From: Epinephelus fuscoguttatus
Lineage: Eukaryota > Chordata > Actinopteri > Perciformes > Serranidae
Assembly: GCF_011397635.1 (NCBI RefSeq)
Contig: NC_064760.1
Location: forward strand, 33,685,856 to 33,749,855
Length of the DNA: 64,000 bases
Direction of reading: 5' to 3'
Below the pieces are notes generated by a model. It searched no databases and was not told where the DNA came from. It saw nothing but the letters and a program-made list of their open reading frames with translations. Both the position numbers and the translations under genes were made by a program. Positions 38,660 to 49,583 of the stretch are shown piece by piece; the first letter of the stretch is position 1; each line of letters opens with the position of its first letter.

Positions 38660-41600
38660 GCTTGTCCTCCTACCATTGAGCAGGATGAGTTTGTAGCGGT
38701 TGCGACACTCCAGCGAGTGCTCCAGTATGTCCTGCAGGGTCTTGTAGAAGAGCAGGACCTGCTGTCTGCGCTCAGGCTCCCCGAAACCAGCGCTGCTCTC
38801 CTGGGACATGCTGTACAGCGTCAGCAGAGGCGTTGCATACTCCATAACACACTCACGGACCTGTTTACACACACAGACATCCACACACACATTTACAAAG
38901 CAGACTCTCAGACATTACATGGAAATAATCCTTTAAAAGCTTGTGGAGCTCTGGCAGCAGTAATGTATGATTACCATGTTTTGCATGTAGGTGGAGCTGT
39001 TACTGTGCTTTACTAAAGTAGTTCTCCACTGATCAGTTCTCAGGTTTAACCAGCAGATGGGACTGATGCTGTGCTTTTGAGGGAAACAGCATGCTGGAAG
39101 GATACTGTACTCTAAGTTAGTTTTTTAGCAGGTGGGAGGATCTCAAAGTATCAGACGTGGAGGAAGTATTCAGATCTTTTACTTCAATAAAAGTGGTACC
39201 ACAGTGTAGAAATACTGTTACAATTAAAAGTCCTGCATTAAATATTTTACTTTGGTAAAAGTACAAAAGTATGAGCTGAAGTAAAAAGTAGTATAGAATG
39301 GAAATACTCAGTTAAAGTAGGCTGCAGGTACCTCAAAATTATACTCAAGTATAGTACTTGAGTAAATGTGCTTAATCACTTTCCACCACTGCAAAATATA
39401 CCTGTCTCTGTGCTTTTTATATTCTAGTTTATATTTATATACTAGTCAGTACATCTTATCAGTCTTTACAGTAAAGCCGTCAGGGTTGATTCCAGTACAA
39501 GTTTTATTTCCTGCATTAAGTGTTGAGTGTTACTTAAATAAAAGCAATAAATATTGTCAGCAATCCTATGCAACTTTTGCTAAACAGGAGCCACTGTAGC
39601 CACGAGTGACACTTGCGTAATAACAGTAATTTTACTGTAACAGTGACACAAGCAGAGAAGAGTTTTCAAGCTGGCAACATGACTCAATAACATCTGCTCA
39701 TACAGTAATATCCACATTTTTTAGCATTAGTCACCATGAGCTAGGGAGGCTGAGAACAGCTGTGCTTGCAATAGTTTTTTAAGCCATTATCTCAAGATCA
39801 CAAGTTAATTATTTACTCATCTCCAGTAAATTGTTATTTATGTTATCTCGAATTAACAAGATAATGTTCGGTTACAACCTTGGTTCTCTGAGTGAGGAGC
39901 TTATCTCCCCACCCAGTAGTTAGAATTATCCTCATCTGGGACGTCGGTGGCTTGGTGGTAGAGCAGGCGCCCCATGTACAAGGCTGTTGCCGCAGTGGCC
40001 CAGGTTCGAATCCAGCCTGTGGCCCTTTGCTGCATGTCACTCCCTCTCTCTCTCCCCCTTTCACACTTGTCTGTCCTATCAATTAAAGGCTTAAAAATGC
40101 CCAAAAAATATCTTAAAAAAAAAAAGAATTATCCTCATCTGGGGTACTCAACGTGGAAAATTAATAATCTTTAAGACACATCACTTTACATGGCCCACAT
40201 ACACCAGGCTATAGCACCCCCACCTTGCACATGCACCCACTGATTAACATTGACTGGAGCAGGTACCAAGTGACCTTGAGCCTGAGGAGATCATCTCCTG
40301 ACTCAGAGAACCAAGATTACAATGTAACCGAACGTTCTCTATCGTATCGAGATTATCTCCCCACCCAGTAGTTCTATCCTAACTATGGGAGCCCTTAAAG
40401 ACACACCGCGAAGGACCCCAGGAGACAGAGAAAAAACATCAATAAACTATATACAAATGTACAGCATTTTGCACATTAAATGGTCAGTGACACTGCCAGA
40501 TGATGTGTGCCACTGTAACAATGCCCAGGCGCCAGACACAACCATAAGCATGACCAACCCTGCCAGAAGCAGAGGTTGGGTGCAGGAAGACAATAATATT
40601 GACCCTAGCTGTGTAAGGCGCCCCCCCAGCTCAGGGGCATGGAATTACATGGCCTACTGTATGATGGCACCCAGCACGCGCTCCCCAAAGGAGGTGCCAG
40701 CAGCCACATTCAGGCAACAGCTCTTATCCACTGACAGAGCGTGCTGTTCCCCCCACTCTTTTGGCGGATGTCACTGCCAAGAGTAAAACCACTTTAGGAG
40801 ACAGCCACTTAATGCTGACTGACTCCAGAGGCTCAAAAGGCTCCTGTTGCAGGGCAACCAACATCTGACGCAGGTCCCAAGGTGGAATGGCCAGCCTCCT
40901 GGTGCGCAGTGCAAGCCTCTGCGCACCCTTCAGGAACTGAGAGATGAGGCCGCAGTCACCATCTCCCGAGCGCTCTGCATGGTCTGAACCACTGACTGCA
41001 CAAGTCCCAAGCCTGAGCCTGTGTGGAAAGAGATGGAGCAGGGTGGCCTCCCAGCCAGGAGAGGCTCCACTTCCAAGAACCATGTCACTGGGGGCAATGG
41101 GCATTGTCCCTGGTTGCGAATAGGTCGACCACTGCTCTGCCAAAGCGGTTCACCAATCCGGCACGACCCTGAGGGACAGGAACCGTGTCCATGCCCAGGT
41201 CCACAGCCTGTGTTTCTATTCTGCAGAAGTTTGGGGAGCCCAGGCCCCCTTGTCTGTTGACATATGCTACTGCCACTGTGCTGTCGGTTCTTACGTGCAT
41301 AAACAGACAGCTGCAATACATGGATGTGGCACTCCCCTCAACTGTTTCACTCCTTATTGTCAAAAAGAAGAAATAGCATTTAGCTATCCTCGAGAGGGAC
41401 CTGTGAAGGCCAGCTCTCCAACCTAAACGAAGGTAAGTGGACAAAACGCTAAACTCCTCTTTCTTTTGTTTCTGCTCTCACGCCTACTCTGACAGGTGGA
41501 AATCAATGAATCAATGGGTGCATGCGCAAAGTGGAGCTTTTATAGCCTGGCGCATGCCGGCAACATAAAATTACTTCAAATTGCAATGTCTTTCTGTTAA

Positions 41601-43302
41601 AGACAGTATTTAGATCAGTCCTCGTCAGACAGTTATGAATCATCCCCGACAGTCATGACAGTGATCTTGAAAGCTAAAATCAGGCGTTATCGTTAACAAC
41701 ATAATAGCAAAAAACTAACAAAAGAATTAACTCTTGATCTTGAGATAACAGCTTAAAAAATAATTGCATGCAAAGGCTGTTCTTGTTTTCCGTAAAAAGC
41801 GACCGGTCATACCAAACCCAGTAAAGTTGTATCCTCAAAAATCCCTGAGTGCACTGAATTGGGCCAGAGTGTTTTAATATGAATTCAACTTTTCATTTGT
41901 AAGAGAAATTATACTTTCAAAAGTTACAAAGTTACAGTTACACAGTTTTGCTTTAAAGTAGAAGTAGGCAAAGTGATATGGAATGGCCCTGGTCGGTATC
42001 ATCAGTATATTTCCGTAAATATTACTTAAATATTATCACTGATGCATTAAGATGTAGACAATCATTTTAATGCTCTAATGCATTTGAAATGATTAATTGA
42101 TGAAAAGGAAATTAATCGGCAGCTATGTTGACAATGACAAATGAAATGAATGTCTTTGGGTTTATAACTGATGGTTGGACTGGAGTAAATGTCAAAAGTC
42201 AGATATTCATCATCACCTTATTCTGTGTAATAACGGCAACTTTAAAACACAGCCATAACATCAACATCACTTTGATATACTCTGTGGCTATTTCTGTTCT
42301 CACGTGAAACTCAGACTGCTTTCATGCATCCCAAACTTCCTTTCCCTCGACTAAACTACAGAGGTGATTTTGAGTACAATCACTGTTAGATTTGCTACAT
42401 CAAAAATATCGGATATGGAGCACATTGACGTGCTATCATGAAATATTGAAGAAAATATACAGAAACAGCCCCTTGAGTCTGTCACTTTACTGTGACTCTC
42501 TCTCTGCCACATTTTAGCTGTGAGGTCTTTACAAATCTGATCAAAGGAGAAAATGTCAGCACGCTAAAGTATTTTAACTCACACTGGCAATAAGAAGACA
42601 GACACTGAGTTGAATTACAGCACAAGTAGCTAAGTGGCATTCAGACTGCAGGTTCTCTGATCACCTTATTTCATGTTGACTGAATCTTTCTGCTCTACAC
42701 CTGACTGAGGTTTCTGAATATAATCTGCTCCAGATGACTGATTGTCTGCTTGAAATGTGAACTTCATCACTTTGCAATTCAATCTATGAACTATAACTTA
42801 AAATAATAAAGGTGTGAGATAGGCTGGAGACTTGTCTTTGATGTTTCCTTGCCTTTTCCCGGATGCATGCCCGCATATTTTCAGCCACCTTTGACTCGAA
42901 AAAGTACAGAGAATGGATGGATGAATGGCACACAGCTATTATTTTGTGTGTGAAAGCACTTCAGTGTTTGTGTTCTCACTATTAAAATTCTGGAATGATC
43001 AAAATCTACCTGCATTATAATCTGTAACTACTGTTTTACAGCTCCGCCTACCTTTCCATGCTCATCCACTACTCTGTAGACGCTGTGCTTGAAGACTCGC
43101 CTCCGGACTCCCGCCCTGTCTATCTCAGTGTCGGGGAGGTTGTCATAGAAAGTGATATTGTCGTCCTCTTCCTCCAGCTTGTGAGAAATGTTGGCATTGA
43201 GAGGTATGAGGATGAGGAGTTTCCTGGAGCCACGACCCCAGGAGGATCTGCTGGCCTGATGGGTGGCACGAAACCTTGCAATGGACTCCTCCAAACCTTA
43301 AT

Positions 43303-43340
<38 letters not shown>

Positions 43341-46300
43341 TAGAGAGGGCAGACATCTTTACAGCCTATATCTCCAACGCTCAGCAACTCACAACAAAAC
43401 AATCTAGACTGATAAATAGCACTACAGGTGCAAGGAAAATGTGTGTTTAATTTTAGGATGAACTGTCCCTTTAAAAATAGACAAACAGCATATCTAATTC
43501 GATTGATGACATTGCTCAAGTGAAGCCCAAAAAACTTGTATTCAAATAATCATGCATAATCTGAAATATAAGGAGGTGTGTGCTTTGATGTTACTGACGT
43601 GGCAGCACCAGTCGCAGGTAGCCCAAGTAGAAGGACCAGGCCAGGCCGTGGGCCACGTTCATCTTCCTCCCCTCACAGATGTCTGACACCTCCACCTCCG
43701 ACGGACCCTGCACACCGACCACAGAAACAGCCAGAGGGATGTCACAACACCTCACCTTTGCTCTGGAGACACCTATTGGAATGTGCGTGGCAAAAGAAAA
43801 GGGCATCCCTGCACCCAAGCCACCCTCTCCTCTGTGGGAGGGACATATTTTTTTAGATGGGGACAGAGACAGCTACACCCAAGCTTGAGCTGAAGTTGAA
43901 TCTATAATGCTGCCAGTTTCTATAAGGAGTCAGAGGCAAGAGAGTGCTTTGTTCAGAATTATACAGCAATTACGTATTTGGGGAGAGTGTGAGTGCTATG
44001 GTCATTCTTGCTTATGTAGACATATTTTTAGGCCTATTTTTACTCCAGAAATGCCATATCAATTACAATCAACTGATGCTTCAGGAAGTGTTCCTACATA
44101 GGGGCTGCTCTGTCTGAAGTGTAGTCCTCTTATGCTAAAACTGAGCTATTTTTCCCACTTCTACCACGGCGCTCTGAGCTGTGACAATTTAATAAGCTCT
44201 CAGATGATGACCTTTCTGATACAATCAATTATCTAAATTAACTGGGACTGTGAACAAAAAGAGAGAAAGATTCCCTCTGCACCGTCTTTCCAGTTGTCCA
44301 GGACAGAATGTATATTGAAGTCTATCCCAAATGACACTGGGCGAGAGGTGGGGTACACCCTGGACAGACTATTGCAGGGCTGACACATAGAGACAGGAAA
44401 CCATTCACACTCACATGCGGGAGGACGCCGGAGTACCCGGAGAAAACCCACGCTGACACGCGGAGAACATGCAAAACGCCACACATAAGGGCTCGCCCAC
44501 CCCAGCATTCGAACCTCAACTCTCAACTTATTGTCTCTTTTTATTTTCTCTTTTCTATTTCCAAGATCAAAGTTGACTGTTATCCAGTTTTTTTAATTGC
44601 AAATTGAGATATCTAATATTAAATGACAGGTTCTGTAAACTTGGTTTTTTATCTTGCCACTGCTAGCAACAAGCTATTGAGCTTATCGTGTTGTTAGGTG
44701 GTTATTGTTAGCTAGCCTCTTGTTAGCTAAAGTGTATGCTTTGTTGCTAGCACAAGTTGCACGTGTCTTAAAGATGCTAGCCGGGGGTGCAGCATTTCGA
44801 AACCCAAAAAAACACATTGCTTTGCATCTATACTATACACTATGTAATGTTGACACTGTTGCTTTCACACAAGTGCTTCCAGTGAGTATTGTGTTGTTTG
44901 GGTGTCCAGACCCACTGCATACCCAGGGTCTGATGATAGGTATTCATTTAACATGAATACTGGGCTTCCATAGAAAGTTCAGCAAATGCTGTGTATTGAT
45001 AAATGACTCAATAGTGAAGCTCAGAATGTGAACGACATCTGAGATGAGGTGCTGTGCAAACACAAGTCTCTCATTTCTGATTGTTTGTGACAGTATTGAT
45101 CGTTCACCTTCTAAAATACCTCTTGATTTATTTATTTTTTTGTTCAAAGCCACATCAGAGCCACATTTTTCTGGGTAGGTGACAGGCAGTGAAGCAGAAA
45201 CTGATACTGACACCTCTAAATTAGTTATATAGAGTATTTTTTTAAACATAGTCCTGGAATTGGTCTCCAGTAGTTGTGAAAGTAAATAAGTTTGAAATGC
45301 CCTTGATGTCTATTACTTGCTGGGTTTTACAGTGTAGTCCTGTACGTACCAGGGATGATGGCGCATACATTAAAGGGCCAGTGTGTAAAATGGGTTGAAA
45401 ACAGTGACATCCGTGGTCAAATTCTAGATTGCAGGGCTCACTCGCTCACCCCTCCCGTCGGGTAAATGACGGTGGCCTCATAGGGACAAAAAGCCTTGCG
45501 CAGACACAAGTTTTTCAGGAGTAGGTCTATCTAGCGACTCTTTTAGCGTAACACACACAGTTCATACACACATACTCGTTTACAGTGCCTAGCAGGTACC
45601 CCCTCCCCTCTCTGCTCCACCAATCTCCAGCCCACACACTGACTGACAGCGTAGCCTGTAAACAGAGCTCAGCTGTTTATTTAGCCTAGCAATATCTCCG
45701 GACTATAGTAGCTGCAATGGACGACTTTGAACGCGATTTTGAAGAGTTTCTTGTAGGGGACACAGACCCAGAGCCATACCTGTTTGAGCCGGAGCAGACA
45801 GATGAGGAACTCCATGTGTTGGATGCTGAGTGGGAGAGAAGAGAGGCTGAATCCTCCGCTCCCATTTTGCTGCACAGAATGGGATTTGGTGCTACCATCA
45901 TTGGGGAGATATATCATCAAGAGGAAAAGCGCCGCAAAGAGTGCATCACAAGGAGTGAAATTGCGTCTTCTTTTCCTCGCAGATGACGGTTCGGGTTCAT
46001 TCTCTCCTGTTGCGTGGTAAGTGTGGTCCATTCGCAAACTTTATAACTAAAAAAACTTTTCACTACTCTCTATCGACGAACTACTAACACTCTCTGCTGT
46101 TTCCTCCTCCTTCTTCCTTCCTTCCACTGTCTTCTTTGTTGGTTTATTTATACACGCGAAACGCGTTCTCTGGCTGGCTGGATTGTCCGCTCGGGCTGCC
46201 TTACATACATGGCGGCGCAAGATGGCAACCTCTGTAAAGCAAGGCCCTTGCTATATATATATATAAAAGCATAATTATAAGGCTACGAAAACCAAACAAA

Positions 46301-47725
46301 TTTTATTTTATCGCGATTATACACTTGTATAAACATATTAATGGGTGGAAGATTCAGATTCAGATTCAGATTTGACAATAAACCATGCCAAATATTACAC
46401 ACTGGCCCTTTAAGAGACGTCTACAGCTAATTTAAAGAGCTGTACCAGTGTTTCTGCGTTAGAGCTTTCACTGTTTTCTGTAAAAGTCAAAGGTTTACAT
46501 TAATTTCTATATGAAGGGAAACTAATGGCAGACAAGGACAGAAAACCACTCAAGCTTGGTAATTTTTTGGGGGGTATGGTCCTTTAAGAAGCAAAGCAAA
46601 GCACACCTGCTTTGTAATGTTCCAATGATACTTTTTTTTGCAAAAGAAAGACAGACACCCCAGAAAAACAAAGACAGTGGTGTTTGTGTGTCAGGTGTGG
46701 ACCTCACCAGGACTCCCAGGCTTTTGAGCAGTGCGTAAAGAACTGAGGCCAGGAAGAGGAGTTTCCAGCACTGGCCTTTGTGTGGCAGAGGATTTCCGGC
46801 CAGGTAGAGCAGAAGGCCTGCCAGCCCTGCAGCCAGCAGGGTCTTTCCCCCTAAACCACAGGCTGGCAGCATGTGGCTCAGTAGCCCTCGGCCTCGGTAC
46901 CTGGTAAAAATAGAGAAGACACTGTTGTCCCTGTTGCTGTGTCTGTGCTGTGTCACGGTTGCACTGATAGATGCCCAGTTTAGCGTTTTAACATTAATGA
47001 ACATTTAATTGATTTAGAGAGATTTGAATAATTTTGTAAACATACTGTCTAGGCGGGTAACAGTGTTTTGTTTCTTTTTACCTGTGGCTAGAAACAACGC
47101 CAATGAGAGCAGTGACAGTCGAAAAAGACAGGAAAGCTGCTGGCAGTAAAACCAAAACACTGAGCTAAAAGACACTAAGTGCTCTGTAGAGCAGAGGGGA
47201 AACTGCAGTCGGGATAATTCTCTGTAGGTTCGTCACTTAGATTGACACCTTTTACATTAAAGTCATTTGATGCATTGTTAATATAAGAATATTTATTAGA
47301 GCAGCGTTAAGCAATGCTTAAGGAAAGCCACTACTTCAGACCAGACAACAAGGATTAATTTATTTATTTTTTGGTCTAGAGCTCTTTTTCTTTTCTTAAT
47401 CTAAATACAGAACCACTACAGACTCCTCCATCTTTGTTTTAGTTATTTACTTCAGCTGATTGTAACACACACAAATACACCCACACCTTCTCTCTCACCT
47501 TGTACTTGAATGGTAAAGCATCTCCTCTGCTAGCAGACAGATCCCGTGCAGCAGAGGGCCGAGTGTCAGGATTAGTATTACCATGGCAACCCATCCAAAT
47601 AACATTTCAGGAGACAGAAACACGATGCCTCCTGTTGTTATGGCAGCCAGCGCAGCTGCACACACCTTAGGCAAAGTCCCGCGAGGCTGAGGGATGAGCG
47701 CGTCCTGATCTTGGAGGCACTGCAT
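37910..47725 (-). CDS. sting1: Stimulator of interferon genes (complete coding region, six coding exons)
   Basis: Exons in transcript order: 47499-47725, 46708-46900, 43599-43707, 43052-43296, 38674-38860, 37910-38175. They total 1227 nt (408 aa) with GT/AG junctions in phase. STING is the ER-membrane receptor for cyclic dinucleotides (cGAMP) that recruits TBK1/IRF3. Seen: four hydrophobic membrane segments in residues 1-140, the junction motif [20 protein letters not shown] (Tyr170 equals human Tyr167) and the ligand-binding domain with [11 protein letters not shown] and [10 protein letters not shown] (Arg243 equals human Arg238). [21 protein letters not shown] and a C-terminal tail follow. 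The acceptor directly abuts the ATG, so the 5'UTR lies in an upstream exon. Oddities: human Cys91 is replaced by Gly, human Tyr240 by Phe, the pLxIS Ile by Phe, and a PxExxD motif is appended. The introns are full of transposons. Confidence 0.96.
38182..38200 (+). repeat. (GAA)n run forming the sting1 exon 7 pyrimidine tract
   Basis: On the transcript strand this is (TTC)n directly before TTTTTCTAG, so it acts as the polypyrimidine tract of the last intron. Repeat length could affect acceptor strength. Confidence 0.7.
38624..38656 (+). repeat. (CA)n microsatellite next to sting1 exon 6 donor
   Basis: It reads as (TG)n in the sting1 transcript and starts 17 nt downstream of the exon 6 donor (38673). 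Confidence 0.95.
39150..39391. mobile_element. MITE of the 'aagtacttgagtaaatg' family in sting1 intron 5
   Basis: The segment from 'cgtggaggaagtattcag' to 'tcactttccaccact' matches a very common fish non-autonomous element. The ends are inverted relatives (GTGGAGGAAGT versus inverted AGTGGTGGAAAGT). A fragment of the same family lies at 31290-31400. Confidence 0.6.
39860..41580 (-). pseudogene. Degenerate DIRS-like retrotransposon fragment
   Basis: Minus-strand frames between 41444 and 40724 give, with frameshifts, an RNase H end ([20 protein letters not shown]), the linker [20 protein letters not shown] and a tyrosine-recombinase N-terminal region ([20 protein letters not shown], then [13 protein letters not shown] and SAKRVG). 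This order is diagnostic of DIRS1-type elements. The reverse transcriptase is missing. Flanking sequence at 39869-39893 is an inverted relative of 40301-40335, suggesting remains of the terminal repeats. Confidence 0.75.
39941..40124 (+). mobile_element. tRNA-derived SINE with 19-bp target duplication
   Basis: The head has an A box (TGGCTTGGTGGTAGAGCAGG) and a B box (GGTTCGAATCC). The body is the 'tgctgcatgtcactccctctctctctc' type, ending 'aattaaaggcttaaaaatgccc' plus poly(A). Perfect 19-bp duplications AGAATTATCCTCATCTGGG flank it at 39922-39940 and 40125-40143. It is inserted within the DIRS fragment, so it is the younger insertion. Confidence 0.88.
43305..43339 (+). repeat. (CA)n at the acceptor of sting1 exon 5
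   Basis: It reads as (TG)17 in the transcript and ends only about 8 nt before the exon 5 acceptor AG (43297-43298). It therefore replaces a normal pyrimidine tract. Confidence 0.95.
43340..43470. mobile_element. Solo arm of the 5198-5807 element family
   Basis: It shares 'agagagggcagacatct', 'atctccaac', 'acaatctagactg', 'taaatagcactacaggtg' and the terminus 'gaactgtccct|ttaa' with the right arm at 5665-5807. The left part is replaced by the (CA)n array. Confidence 0.7.
44330..44525. repeat. Dispersed repeat ('gggcgagaggtggggtacaccctgg' type) in sting1 intron 3
   Basis: It includes 'acaccctggacag', 'ccattcacactcacat', 'acccggagaaaacccacgc' and 'ggagaacatgcaaa'. These are the hallmark blocks of a very abundant fish repeat often found in introns. 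Any open frames here are chance. Confidence 0.65.
45374..46409 (+). mobile_element. TTAA-flanked DNA transposon (1036 bp) carrying an ORF, in sting1 intron 3
   Basis: Perfect 15-bp terminal inverted repeats AGGGCCAGTGTGTAA / TTACACACTGGCCCT are flanked by TTAA at 45370-45373 and 46410-46413. It contains an 89-codon ORF (45717-45986), a splice-donor-like GTGGTAAGTG near 46015, and a (TA)n run near 46253-46265. TTAA duplication fits piggyBac/Kolobok-type mobilisation; no transposase is present. Confidence 0.8.
45717..45986 (+). CDS. Small ORF inside the TTAA element (possible P2X7 C-terminal-domain-like N-terminus)
   Basis: This 89-aa acidic protein starts [20 protein letters not shown] and continues [20 protein letters not shown], ending in a short basic tail. 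The '[14 protein letters not shown]' block resembles, from memory, the start of numerous fish TE-linked proteins whose C-terminal half is a Cys-rich P2X7-intracellular-type domain; that half is absent here. It could be a truncated first exon. It is probably not a host gene. Confidence 0.4.
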   Translation: MDDFERDFEEFLVGDTDPEPYLFEPEQTDEELHVLDAEWERREAESSAPILLHRMGFGATIIGEIYHQEEKRRKECITRSEIASSFPRR

Positions 47726-49464
47726 CTGTCAGGGGACAGTCACCCAGTGTCAGGGAGCGCTTTTATAAAAGCACATGTATCTTTCTCAGTGCATAGGGTC
47801 AGTTCACTCAGAAAGCTGTTGAATGAAGTCTAAACTATGTGGTCGTTGAAGGAATGCTTTACCCGCAAAATGACCATTTGTCAATTACTCACTGCTTTTT
47901 ATGTTGCATGCTCTGTATGCCTCCACACTGAACATAGAATCCAAAAAATGAGCTCATATGGAAGCATGTGCTGAGACGGAAGTGTTTTAAATAGTAAGCT
48001 TTTATTGAAGACGTGTTTGGGAGGTACTGAGCATATGGCTGTTTAAATGAGACTTGGACTGCACTGCTGGAGTAGTGTGAGACTTTGAAAATTGATGTGT
48101 TGATTTAATTTTGTTGTTACATTTGGTCCTCAATTACTTAAATTCATTAAGTAGGATCCTTTCTGGATTCTCCGTTCACCATGGAGGCATGTTGTGCAAA
48201 CAAAGGTAACACACAGTGAGTAATTGATAGACGAATGGTGGTTTTGCTGGTGAATATTTTTTTAAGTGTGAAATATGGCTGTGTGTAATGCATCGAATGT
48301 TTGACAATGGCAGTTTTCACCCACTAAAAGCAAAACATTATATAAAATTCATCTCTTAGCTTTAACAACCTTAAAAGCCCCCCTCCCCCCACATCCGGCC
48401 CCGCATTTATTTGGAATTGTACAGTTTCTCTTTTTCCATAATCTCCTACTAGACACGTATGCTGGAACATCAGTGACATGGGTGTGGGTGGACCCTGAAC
48501 ATGCATAAAGTTACACAAGAAAAAGTGATACATTTTGATCTACCTTTGAAGTTCTTTCGAGGTGGAATGAGTATGCTTGTGCATTTGTATGTATGTGTAC
48601 ATTGTGTAAATGAGTGCTTCTATGATCAAGTTACTCTCTATCTACACCTAAACTCACTACTTAGACAGATGGTGTTGGCTGTTGGCATCAGTGCAGTTGT
48701 GCCCTGATATGGCTGTATAAAAATAACTGTACCAGGACAAATTTTTACTTTTGTGAAAACAAATTTAATATCCGTCACTTTTAGCTAACTATTTCAGCCA
48801 TTTATCCATCATTTTTAGCTAACTTTTACAACCATTTATTAATCACTTTTAGATAAATATTTCAGCCAATTATCTATCACTTTTAGCTAATTATTTCAAC
48901 CATTTATTCATCACTTTAAACTAATTATTTCAACTAATTAGCCATCACTTTAAGCTAACTATTTGAGCCATATATTAATCACTTTCAGCTAACTATCTCA
49001 GCCATTTATCCGTCACATTTAGTTAACTATTTCAACCATTTATGGTTGAATCTGTGAGCCCTGGATTCTTTTTTTCCTGTGCTTATGTTTTTTAATAGGC
49101 TACAATTTAATCAGAAGCTGTTTTTACTACATGTGTGTTCCATCACTAGTAACATCAGACATTAGACTATCATTATAAGCTCCCACCCACGCAACTGAAT
49201 CTATTCAAAATGCATTCCAGTATAACCACAATGTAATGGTGCCAAGATGACGAAGCTGTAACAAATGTACTGTACACTCTTTGTCAGTAAAATAGTGAAG
49301 ACAGTTTAATATGCAACAGTGACGTTTTCATAAAGTTACTTTTTGTTTACCACAAACACACAACCTGATCTCTGTCAGTGATGATGGGAAACAGTCTAAT
49401 CTAGCAGGTGAGTCTAACTCCATCAAAAGCATGTAAGTAAGTAAGAATGTATGGAGGGACTCAC
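47726..49464 (-). other. sting1 first intron (5'UTR intron) with older minisatellite
   Basis: It runs from the non-coding exon donor GTGAGT (minus strand, revcomp at 49459-49464) to the acceptor CTGACAG directly before the ATG (47726). The main content is the diverged 34-bp array at 48776-49043; otherwise nothing is recognised. Confidence 0.55.
48776..49043. repeat. 34-bp minisatellite, older diverged array (about 8 copies)
   Basis: The unit contains ACTTTTAGCTAACTATTTC followed by AGCCATTTATCCATC-type sequence. Copies differ by several substitutions each. It is the same family as 50160-50770 but clearly more decayed. Confidence 0.85.
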
Positions 49465-49560
49465 CTCAATGCGTTTGCTGTGATCCAGACTGAAAAGATT
49501 TCTTTTGTCCTCTGTTCTCCTTCTGCCTCTCCTCTCCCTCTCTCCCCGCCCTTTTTAGTC
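49465..49560 (-). promoter_or_regulatory. Presumed sting1 non-coding first exon and core promoter
   Basis: Read on the minus strand, a purine-rich segment ends in ...ACGCATTGAG followed by GTGAGTCC, a good donor. The spliced partner would be the exon at 47725, whose acceptor abuts the ATG. A GC box (CCCCGCCC, 49544-49551) lies just upstream. The transcription start is inferred, not seen. Confidence 0.55.
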
Positions 49561-49570
49561 ATCATCCTAC

Positions 49571-49583
49571 ACTTTCACTTTCG
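49571..49583 (-). promoter_or_regulatory. ISRE/IRF-type element upstream of sting1
   Basis: The minus strand reads CGAAAGTGAAAGT, an exact GAAANNGAAA IRF-binding pattern. It lies about 20 bp beyond the GC box. This fits interferon induction of sting1; binding is untested. Confidence 0.65.

Larger units (their letters stand above)
39750..41788. mobile_element. Foldback element split by a DIRS fragment
   Basis: The stretch 39750-39825 is an imperfect inverted copy of about 41690-41788. Shared blocks include TTATCTCAAGATCA with GAGTTAATT-type flanks and GCTGTTCT/AGAACAGC outer ends. Between them sits a DIRS-like fragment. The simplest reading is an older foldback element interrupted by a later retrotransposon insertion. 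No target duplication was identified. Confidence 0.5.

Noticed and set aside
39941-40020. Possible tRNA gene (A box and B box present)
   Set aside because: The A/B boxes are followed by a SINE body and poly(A) and flanked by a target-site duplication; no convincing tRNA cloverleaf was seen.
40385-40786. 133-codon plus-strand open frame
   Set aside because: It is antisense to the DIRS tyrosine-recombinase fragment.
44322-44526. 97-codon minus-strand open frame
   Set aside because: It lies within a very common dispersed repeat and has no gene context.
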